NCBI GenBank assembly: GCA_017626275.1
Contig: JAGAJD010000268.1
Coordinates: forward strand, 1 to 7,847
DNA: 7,847 bases
Direction of reading: 5' to 3'
Source: Lachnospira sp.
GTDB taxonomy: Bacteria > Bacillota > Clostridia > Lachnospirales > Lachnospiraceae
Positions 1 to 5,135 of this stretch are shown piece by piece. The translations under genes were made by a program, and so were the position numbers. The notes below the pieces were generated by a model. It had not been told where the DNA came from, searched no databases, and worked only from the letters and a program-made list of their open reading frames with translations. The number at the start of each line of letters is the position of its first letter. Within the stretch, counting starts at the first letter, position 1.

Positions 1-62
1 TTAAGCAAATCGATCATGGTACAGATTTGTTCAATGGTAATTTCACTTAAATCTTCTTTCAC
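1..62 (-). CDS. 5' end of an unidentified minus-strand gene (partial)
   Basis: Reading leftward from a GTG codon at 62-60, the frame stays open for 20 codons to the window edge. The peptide begins (M)KEDLSEITIEQ and continues ICTMIDLL. A strong GGAGG Shine-Dalgarno site (complement of bases 72-76) lies 9 nt before the GTG. A sigmaA-like promoter with a perfect TATAAT is found about 60 bp further upstream. These signals together make a real gene start likely despite the short coding stretch. Twenty residues are too few to assign a family, so no function is proposed. The gene is divergent from the PRTase operon and may be unrelated to it. An in-frame ATG exists at codon 16 but has no comparable ribosome site. 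Confidence 0.6.
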   Translation of the reverse strand, partial: MKEDLSEITIEQICTMIDLL

Positions 63-80
63 GATAATTAACCTCCACAA

Positions 81-97
81 GTTAGCGTTTTGTTAAC
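81..97. other. Small imperfect inverted repeat in the leader of the leftward gene
   Basis: GTTAGCG-TTT-TGTTAAC can fold as a 7-pair stem with two G-T wobbles and a 3-nt loop. It lies between the predicted transcription start (about base 114) and the GGAGG site of the leftward gene. It could be a weak leader hairpin or a chance fold in AT-rich DNA. Confidence 0.2.
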
Positions 98-103
98 AAG
101 CAC

Positions 104-125
104 ATAATTACAATACACTAATTAT
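104..125. promoter_or_regulatory. Candidate operator: perfect 7-bp inverted repeat over the leftward -10
   Basis: ATAATTA (104-110) and TAATTAT (119-125) are exact reverse complements separated by 8 nt. The right arm overlaps the TATAAT at 121-126 of the leftward promoter, and the dyad covers its expected start point. That is a typical repressor-site position. The arms are purely A/T in an AT-rich region, so coincidence remains possible. Confidence 0.3.
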
Positions 126-149
126 ATTTGATATTTTTTCACAATGCAA
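121..149 (-). promoter_or_regulatory. sigmaA-like promoter for the leftward partial gene
   Basis: On the minus strand, a perfect TATAAT (-10, bases 126-121) is preceded by TTGCAT (-35, bases 149-144) with a 17-bp spacer. The -35 matches TTGACA only in its first three positions. Transcription would start near base 114, giving a leader of about 50 nt before the GTG at 62. Confidence 0.5.
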
Positions 150-160
150 TGGTTTGTGGA

Positions 161-230
161 AAATTTACATAAAATTTTAGCAAACTTATTAAAAAACGAA
201 CGAAATTTTAAAAATGTAAAAGAAAATTTA
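161..230. other. Phased AAATTT tracts upstream of the PRTase promoter
   Basis: Four AAATTT-type tracts are centred near 163.5, 174.5, 205.5 and 226.5. The spacings are 11, 31 and 21 bp, close to 1, 3 and 2 turns of the helix. Such phasing is known to bend DNA, and the set sits directly upstream of the predicted -35 at 247. The remainder of the 63-302 gap is AT-rich, with no convincing coding frame or structured RNA. Confidence 0.35.
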
Positions 231-246
231 AACAATAGTAAATAAT

Positions 247-275
247 TTGCAAGAAAGTGATATTTTTGATATATT
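247..275 (+). promoter_or_regulatory. sigmaA-like promoter with extended -10 for the PRTase/StiP operon
   Basis: TTGCAA (247-252, -35) and TATATT (270-275, -10) are separated by 17 bp, and TG at 267-268 gives an extended -10 (TGATATATT). Expected transcription start is near 282, leaving a short leader of 20-30 nt with no room for a riboswitch. Confidence 0.5.
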
Positions 276-302
276 TATTATAAGAATAATGAGAATATAG
301 AA

Positions 303-1418
303 ATGGAAGTTAAGATGTATACAGAACAACAATTAGCAAAAATTGCAAAAAGAGAAAATAATGATAAACGTTCATATCTGGTAGTAAATCCTTTGCAGGG
401 AAAACATATTCCGGTCAGTCCGACAGAGGCGGTCACCATGTTTGAAAGTCTCGCTGGGCAGATAGGTATGTCATATGAAAATGAAAAGATTCTGCTGGTC
501 GGGTTTGCAGAGACGGCAACAGCGATAGGTGCAGCACTTGCGGTAAAGCTTGAGTGCAATTATATGCATACGACAAGAGAAAATATTGAGGGGGTGGAAT
601 ATTTATATTTTGAAGAGTCGCACAGTCATGCCATGGAACAGAGGTTAGTTAAGACTGATTTGGATAAGGTGATTGATGAGACGGACAGGATTATATTTGT
701 TGAGGACGAGGTAACGACAGGTAATACAATTTGCAAGATTATGGATTTGATTGATAAAACGTATCCGAATAAAGTAAAATTTGCAGTTGCATCACTGCTG
801 AACGGAATGAATGAGGCGTCGCTTGCTGAATATAAGCAAAGACAAGTACCGCTTCATTATCTTGTAAAGACTAACCATGAAGCATATACGGCAGCAGCAG
901 AAAAATACAGTGCAGACGGAAAATATCATGCCGCCGATATAAGTGAATATCATGGAAATGTTTATGACAGTGAAATTTCAGGCTGTATGAATACAAGGCG
1001 GTTAAATGGCGGAAGGGATTACGGCGAAGCGTGCGGCAGGCTTAGCAGAGAGCTTATAAGCAGTATTTGTCCGTCAGGCGGAAAAAGGATTCTTGTTGTT
1101 GGAACGGAGGAGTGCATGTATCCTGCATTGTATGTCGGAAAGTGCCTTGAGGAGCTTGGAAATGTTGTGAGAAGTCATTCGACGACCAGAAGTCCTATTG
1201 CAGTGTGCAGTGAAAGCACATATCCTCTTCATGAAAGATATGAGCTTGTAAGTCTGTATGACGAGGACAGAAAAACATTTATTTATGATATTGGTGCTTA
1301 CGACATTGTTGTTGTCGTGACTGACGCACAGATAACTAAGAAAGGAAGAAACTCACTTCTTAATGCGTTGGAGAGCGGCGGCAATTCCGAAATATATATG
1401 GTAAGGTGGAAAGGTTAA
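303..1418 (+). CDS. Phosphoribosyltransferase with C-terminal TRSP domain (Ter/TelA biosynthetic module)
   Basis: Predicted cytosolic 371-residue enzyme of the PRTase_3/TRSP family. The family is found in Ter-linked gene modules, where it is proposed to handle a nucleobase/PRPP-type reaction; the real substrate is unknown. The N-terminal PRTase domain spans roughly residues 20-225. It shows FEESHSHA (103-110), typical of this family, and the acidic PRPP-binding loop VEDEVTTGNT (133-142). The C-terminal domain (about 260-371) has IRV-like beta strands and the signature TTRSPI (294-299), which names the TRSP domain. There is no signal peptide or membrane segment. The ATG at 303 is used here, but the ATG at 315 (MYTEQQ...) has GGAAG 5 nt before it and is a serious alternative. 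The stop codon shares a base with the start of the next gene (TAATG), so the two are translationally coupled. Confidence 0.9.
   Translation: MEVKMYTEQQLAKIAKRENNDKRSYLVVNPLQGKHIPVSPTEAVTMFESLAGQIGMSYENEKILLVGFAETATAIGAALAVKLECNYMHTTRENIEGVEYLYFEESHSHAMEQRLVKTDLDKVIDETDRIIFVEDEVTTGNTICKIMDLIDKTYPNKVKFAVASLLNGMNEASLAEYKQRQVPLHYLVKTNHEAYTAAAEKYSADGKYHAADISEYHGNVYDSEISGCMNTRRLNGGRDYGEACGRLSRELISSICPSGGKRILVVGTEECMYPALYVGKCLEELGNVVRSHSTTRSPIAVCSESTYPLHERYELVSLYDEDRKTFIYDIGAYDIVVVVTDAQITKKGRNSLLNALESGGNSEIYMVRWKG
1403..1409 (+). promoter_or_regulatory. Ribosome binding site that sets the StiP-like start
   Basis: AAGGTGG ends 8 nt before the ATG at 1418, inside the last codons of the upstream gene. 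It favours the ATG at 1418 over an in-frame GTG at 1406, which overlaps this site and would add four residues. Confidence 0.6.
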
Positions 1419-2467
1419 TGAGAAGTTCATACAGAGAAGAGGACGTTACTCTTTTATTAAAAGATATTACGGGACTTGTAAAACCGCAGTCAACACAGGA
1501 ACGGGAGCGGCTAATACAGGCAGGAAAGCATTACTGTGAAATGCTTCCCATTGAATATGTACCTACTCCGAAATATATGGAGGCTTATAAGGAGGCGTTA
1601 AAAAATTATGCTGCGCCTACGGCAGAGGCAGTTGGCAGGCTGGCTGATAAGATTATTGATAAAAAAGGCAGTCAGGTTGTTCTTGTCTCGCTTGCAAGAG
1701 CAGGGATTCCGGCAGGAATACTGTTGAAGCATTATATCATGAAAAAATATCACATTAATGTTTCCCATTATTCAATTTCAATTATCAGGGGTAAGGGAAT
1801 AGATGACAATGCCGTTAAATATCTTCTTGACCGTTATAATCCTGAAAATCTGCTGTTTGTAGACGGCTGGATTGGTAAGGGTGCTATTTTGGGAGAACTG
1901 AAAAAAGCCGTTGCGTCATATAAAGGTGTTTCATCGGAGCTTGCGGTGCTTGCAGACCCTGCCAATGTGACGGATTTGTGCGGCACACATAATGACATTC
2001 TTATTCCAAGCTCGTGTCTTAACTGTACTGTATCGGGGCTTATCAGCAGAACATTTTTGAGAGATGATATTATTGGAAAAAATGATTTTCACGGGGCAGT
2101 ATATTACGAAGAATTGAAGGACGCAGATTTGTCGTATGCATTTATTGAGGCAATAGAGTCGGAATTTAAAGAGAAAAATGCGGTTTGTGAAAATTCTGTC
2201 AATGGATATGGAATAGAAGAGGTAGAGAATATTGCGAAAACTTTTGGTATTACGGATATAAATCTTGTGAAACCGGGAATAGGGGAGACTACGAGAGTGC
2301 TTTTAAGGCGTGTTCCGTGGAAGATACTTATCAGACCGGAGGACGCAGGAAATCCTGAACTGGCGCATATTATAAGACTTGCTGAGGAAAAAAATGTACC
2401 TGTCGCAATGTTTCCGCTAAAGCATTATAAGGCATGCGGAATAATTAAAAGTATGGCTGACACATAA
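1418..2467 (+). CDS. StiP-like PRTase-fold protein with C-terminal PELOTA-like domain
   Basis: This 349-residue protein belongs to the family commonly annotated 'cysteine protease StiP'. Its N-terminal domain is now generally described as phosphoribosyltransferase-like (PRTase_1). Seen in the sequence: SLARAGIPAG (91-100); the PRPP-loop-like FVDGWIGKGA (147-156); and PSSCLNCTVSGLISR (197-211), with C200 and C203. The C-terminal segment (about 265-349) contains KPGIGETTRVLLRR (285-298), a signature of the PELOTA-like RNA-binding domain in these proteins. In Ter-type modules it occurs next to the TRSP-type PRTase, as here, with a 1-bp overlap (TAATG). Protease activity is a database label rather than something shown by a recognisable triad. 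A role in nucleotide or RNA chemistry is an equally plausible inference. A strong hairpin terminator follows. Confidence 0.88.
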   Translation: MRSSYREEDVTLLLKDITGLVKPQSTQERERLIQAGKHYCEMLPIEYVPTPKYMEAYKEALKNYAAPTAEAVGRLADKIIDKKGSQVVLVSLARAGIPAGILLKHYIMKKYHINVSHYSISIIRGKGIDDNAVKYLLDRYNPENLLFVDGWIGKGAILGELKKAVASYKGVSSELAVLADPANVTDLCGTHNDILIPSSCLNCTVSGLISRTFLRDDIIGKNDFHGAVYYEELKDADLSYAFIEAIESEFKEKNAVCENSVNGYGIEEVENIAKTFGITDINLVKPGIGETTRVLLRRVPWKILIRPEDAGNPELAHIIRLAEEKNVPVAMFPLKHYKACGIIKSMADT

Positions 2468-2495
2468 ATTATAGCTATGTGTGATTAATATGAAT

Positions 2496-2532
2496 AAAAG
2501 CACAATCACGTTTTGAAGCGGATTGTGCTTTT
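2496..2532. terminator. Bidirectional intrinsic terminator between convergent genes
   Basis: AAAAGCACAATC (2496-2507) pairs perfectly with GATTGTGCTTTT (2521-2532) around a 13-nt loop, giving a 12-bp stem ending in A/T runs on both sides. It sits 28 bp after the plus-strand operon and 27 bp after the end of the leftward aldolase gene. The T run is only four bases on the plus strand. On the minus strand it is followed by a somewhat more T-rich stretch (TTTTATTCAT). Confidence 0.8.
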
Positions 2533-2558
2533 GTGGTACGCCTTGCGGCACATTTTTA

Positions 2559-3515
2559 TTATTCTGTTCCGTAAACTTCTGCAAGCATAAGAATTTTTTT
2601 TGCCCAGTTGGAATGAACCTTGTATTCATTCATGCGTTCTTTATCGACACTGCCTGCAACCAGTGATTCCGATTTGCTGTCCCAGTTTAAGATAGCTTTC
2701 GCATCTTTGTAATCTTTTTCGGAAACCTTGTAGCATTTATTTACAACAGGAATCTGATTAGGGTGGATAACTGTTTTTCCTACAAAACCGCAGAGCTTAT
2801 CCTGCTGTATTTCTGCTGCGAGACCGCTGTCCCAGCCGTCACCGTTGTAATATTCCCATACGGGTGCTGAAAGCACATAATCCATTCCAAAGATTGTCAC
2901 AATATCCGAAAATATATCTGCGATTGGTTTTATCTGGTAAATTGATTCGCTGCTGTGGCGGCGGAAACCGAACAAATGGCACAAATCATTGCCTCCCACA
3001 CGTATATTTAATACATGTTCTTCTATGGAATCAAGCTTTTCCTTTAAAGCATACAAAACATTTATTCTGCTTTGCGGCGGGACTATTTCAGGACTTTCCA
3101 AAATAGGCATCATATAAACCGGGCGCTTGTATATAGTGTTCATATATATAATTTTATCAATATACCGGTCGGCATTTTCAAGAGAAAATTTAGGAATAAT
3201 AAACCCTGTAATAAGGTCAGCTGCATCTCCCATTCTGCCTGTAAGAGTAGTAATTTGTTCGGGATTGCGCACTCTTATAAATATTTTAGGAATAAAAAAT
3301 TCTTTATCTTTAAGATGAAATAAATCGGTCATAGTGTGAACAAGCTGTATTTCAGCCTCCTCGATAAAGTCATCATTTATTGTATCTTCAAGACAAAGAG
3401 CAAGTGAATATTGCGTGCCGAATTTTTCCTGCATTAAGTATCTGACAATTTTTGTACTGTTTGCAGGGCAGTATAAAAGTGGACCGACGCCGTAGTAAAC
3501 TGCTGAATTTTTCAT
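2559..3515 (-). CDS. CitE-like HpcH/HpaI-family lyase/aldolase
   Basis: A 318-residue soluble TIM-barrel enzyme of the citrate-lyase-beta/HpcH-HpaI superfamily. These enzymes cleave or form C-C bonds of acyl-CoA or keto-acid substrates using a divalent metal. Visible superfamily features are LEDTI (42-46), IRVRNP (80-85) with the substrate arginine, IIPKF (106-110), PILES with E140, RVGGND (172-177), and GKTVIHPNQI (246-255) near the C-terminus. A CitE-like enzyme is one of the recurrent members of the Ter-linked biosynthetic module, so a role in making the module's unknown metabolite is inferred. No citC/D/F neighbours are present, arguing against ordinary citrate lyase. The gene is inverted relative to its partners. 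The ATG at 3515 is preceded by a GGGGGAG ribosome site with 4-5 nt spacing. Its leader carries a hairpin (3538-3560). Confidence 0.87.
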   Translation of the reverse strand: MKNSAVYYGVGPLLYCPANSTKIVRYLMQEKFGTQYSLALCLEDTINDDFIEEAEIQLVHTMTDLFHLKDKEFFIPKIFIRVRNPEQITTLTGRMGDAADLITGFIIPKFSLENADRYIDKIIYMNTIYKRPVYMMPILESPEIVPPQSRINVLYALKEKLDSIEEHVLNIRVGGNDLCHLFGFRRHSSESIYQIKPIADIFSDIVTIFGMDYVLSAPVWEYYNGDGWDSGLAAEIQQDKLCGFVGKTVIHPNQIPVVNKCYKVSEKDYKDAKAILNWDSKSESLVAGSVDKERMNEYKVHSNWAKKILMLAEVYGTE

Positions 3516-3533
3516 GAGTCTCCCCCTTTTGCT

Positions 3534-3567
3534 AAACTGTTGCTGCTGTTCACAGCAACAAACTGTT
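3534..3567. repeat. Hairpin framed by direct repeats in the aldolase leader
   Basis: TGTTGCTG (3538-3545) and CAGCAACA (3553-3560) are perfect 8-bp inverted arms around a 7-nt loop. The octamer AAACTGTT occurs at 3534-3541 and again at 3560-3567, exactly 26 bp apart, partly overlapping the arms. On the minus strand the structure would sit at the very 5' end of the aldolase mRNA, between the predicted start point and the Shine-Dalgarno site. It could be an operator, an RNA-stabilising 5' hairpin, or both. It has no T run and is not a good terminator. Confidence 0.55.
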
Positions 3568-3571
3568 ACGC

Positions 3572-3580
3572 ATTATATCA
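3572..3580 (-). promoter_or_regulatory. Extended -10 promoter for the CitE-like gene
   Basis: On the minus strand TGATATAAT (3580-3572) is a perfect TATAAT with the extended TGn motif. At the usual distance the -35 region reads TATTCT, a poor match, which is tolerable with an extended -10. Predicted start is near 3565, about 50 nt before the ATG. Confidence 0.5.
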
Positions 3581-3621
3581 TTTTATGAAGCAAAAGAATA
3601 GCTATTTGATGGAAATTATAG

Positions 3622-3627
3622 TATAAT
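3622..3627 (+). promoter_or_regulatory. Candidate -10 for the YceG-protease fusion gene
   Basis: A perfect TATAAT lies 35 bp before the start codon at 3663. No good -35 is seen at 16-18 bp upstream (TAGCTA at 17 bp), so activity may depend on an activator. It is divergent from the aldolase promoter, about 45 bp away. Confidence 0.4.
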
Positions 3628-3651
3628 AATTTCATAAATTTTGTTAAGTGC

Positions 3652-3656
3652 GGGAG
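3652..3656 (+). promoter_or_regulatory. Ribosome binding site that sets the fusion-protein start
   Basis: GGGAG with a 6-nt spacer precedes the ATG at 3663. The upstream in-frame GTG at 3648 has no ribosome site and would itself overlap this one, so the ATG is preferred. Confidence 0.65.
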
Positions 3657-3662
3657 ATAAGA

Positions 3663-5042
3663 ATGGAATATGAAAATTTTACAACGAGATATAATGTGAT
3701 GGATGTTTTCTCGCTTGAGGCATTTACCAATATTAAGGGCGGTGTCAACAGAGAGTGCAAAGATGTGTATTTTATGCGTGCAGTCGGGGCGGGAAAAAGC
3801 CTGTCTGAAGATGTCAGAAAAATGGACCGGACGCTTACAGAGCGAATGTTTGCCGGGCAGTGCAGATATAATAGGGTGAATGAGCTTCCGGGAGCTGTTC
3901 CTATGGAGCAGATACAGACATACACGGATTTTTATAATAACTGGGTTGACAGTGGAAGAACCAAGGCAGTTTTAAGAAGAACAGAAACAGCGGGGGAATT
4001 TCCAAAAGTTTTGGGAACATCGTTTGCCCGTGTTGTAAATATGCTTAAAAACGAATCGGAAAATATAAGTGAGTCGATAGAAAAAAATTTCGCAGTAAAG
4101 CTTATGTATTGGTTTGACGAGACGGCAGCAGTGTTGACAACACACTGGAATCCAAAGCTTTCAATGAAATTTGTTGTACATAATGTCCGTAAAAGGCAGG
4201 AGTATTTGTTTTGTTATCTGCTTACACAGCTTGGCATTGATGTTTTAATGCTGCAGTCAAAGCTTGATATTGAAGAACCGTTAAAACAGCTTCAGTTATC
4301 TAAGACCATAGTGCTTGGTTCGTTTACGGAATGTGAGATTTCTAAATACTGTGCAGAGGAATACAGGTCAGAAAAGGCAGCACAAAAAACGGAAAGAATA
4401 CAGCCAAAGCCCGTAGTATTGCAGTCTGTGCAGAGAGTACAGCCAAAGGCAGGTAATAATAGCGAGAAAAAAGAGCTGGAATTTGAAGAGCTGGCGTTAC
4501 TGGCCGCATCTGTCGTTATGATAGCAATCCATGATGAAAAGGGAGAAGTTATTGGAACCGGTTCGGGTATAATGATTGGAAAAGACGGGTATATTCTTAC
4601 AAACAACCATGTTGCAAGCGGAGGAAGATTTTATTCTGTCCGTATAGAAGATGATGAAGCGGTCTATCAGACTGATGAGGTCATTAAATATAACCCTGTG
4701 CTTGATTTGGCAATCATACGCATTGACAGGCAGTTAAAGCCCCTTTATGTCTATCATGGGGAAAAGAAGCTTGTAAGAGGGCAGAAGGTTGTAGCTATCG
4801 GAAGTCCGCTCGGACTGTTTAATTCCGTTTCTGACGGTATTATTTCGGGATTTCGCAAGATTGATGATGTCGATATGATTCAGTTTACAGCACCGATTTC
4901 GCATGGAAGCTCCGGGGGTGCAGTGCTTAATATGTACGGCGAGGTTATAGGAATAAGCACTGCAGGAATTGACAGCGGACAGAATATCAATCTGGCTGTC
5001 AGGTATGAATTTATCAATGATTTTATCCGAGGATTTGTATGA
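3663..5042 (+). CDS. YceG-like module fused to HtrA/trypsin-like serine protease
   Basis: This 459-residue protein has two halves. Residues 270-459 form a chymotrypsin-fold protease of the HtrA/DegP type. It shows GTGSGIMIGKDGYILTNNHV with H316, NPVLDLAII with D348, VAIGSPLGL (377-385), and HGSSGGAV with nucleophile S417; the residue before the serine is S rather than the common N. No PDZ domain follows, and no signal peptide or membrane helix precedes, so the protein is predicted to be cytosolic, unlike classical HtrA. Residues 1-220 resemble one unit of the YceG-like protein encoded next door: MRAVGAG (38-44), YWF (149-151), HWNPKL (161-166) and GIDVLML (191-197) match it in order and spacing. 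A Q/P/K-rich linker (about 236-270) joins the halves and carries a short repeat (IQPKP, VQPKA). Protease activity is well supported by motifs. The YceG assignment rests on by-eye comparison, and the target is unknown. Confidence 0.85.
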   Translation: MEYENFTTRYNVMDVFSLEAFTNIKGGVNRECKDVYFMRAVGAGKSLSEDVRKMDRTLTERMFAGQCRYNRVNELPGAVPMEQIQTYTDFYNNWVDSGRTKAVLRRTETAGEFPKVLGTSFARVVNMLKNESENISESIEKNFAVKLMYWFDETAAVLTTHWNPKLSMKFVVHNVRKRQEYLFCYLLTQLGIDVLMLQSKLDIEEPLKQLQLSKTIVLGSFTECEISKYCAEEYRSEKAAQKTERIQPKPVVLQSVQRVQPKAGNNSEKKELEFEELALLAASVVMIAIHDEKGEVIGTGSGIMIGKDGYILTNNHVASGGRFYSVRIEDDEAVYQTDEVIKYNPVLDLAIIRIDRQLKPLYVYHGEKKLVRGQKVVAIGSPLGLFNSVSDGIISGFRKIDDVDMIQFTAPISHGSSGGAVLNMYGEVIGISTAGIDSGQNINLAVRYEFINDFIRGFV

Positions 5043-5053
5043 TTTTTGCAGTC

Positions 5054-5082
5054 TTGAATAAAATGTGAAAAAATGGTATAAT
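5054..5082 (+). promoter_or_regulatory. Strong sigmaA-like promoter for the YceG-telA unit
   Basis: TTGAAT (5054-5059, -35), a 17-bp spacer and TATAAT (5077-5082, -10) with TG at 5074-5075 form one of the best promoter matches in the window. Expected start is near 5089. It lies just after the fusion-gene stop codon. The YceG-telA unit can therefore be transcribed independently, although read-through from upstream is not excluded because no terminator is seen. Confidence 0.7.
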
Positions 5083-5135
5083 CGAAAAACTTAAGATTGT
5101 TTGATAACAGATATTAAAGGTGAAATTAAAAGCTT

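Noticed and set aside
63..302. Possible riboswitch or small RNA in the 240-bp divergent gap.
   Set aside because: The region is AT-rich with only weak folds, and the predicted plus-strand leader is just 20-30 nt.
2533..2556. Second hairpin just after the bidirectional terminator (GCC-TTGC-GGC followed by T-rich DNA).
   Set aside because: Only a 3-bp core stem forms without mismatches, so it is too weak to call beside the perfect 12-bp stem.
3783..3800. AVGAGKS in the fusion protein resembles a Walker A P-loop.
   Set aside because: The first glycine of GxxxxGK[ST] is missing, no Walker B or NTPase context follows, and the segment aligns with the RING-type motif of the YceG-like repeats.
4292..4606. 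Open minus-strand frame opposite the protease gene.
   Set aside because: It lies entirely within a gene with strong family motifs and lacks a ribosome site or recognisable protein features. The other long antisense frames at 278-559, 3644-3925, 6620-6877 and 7403-7627 were dismissed for the same reason.
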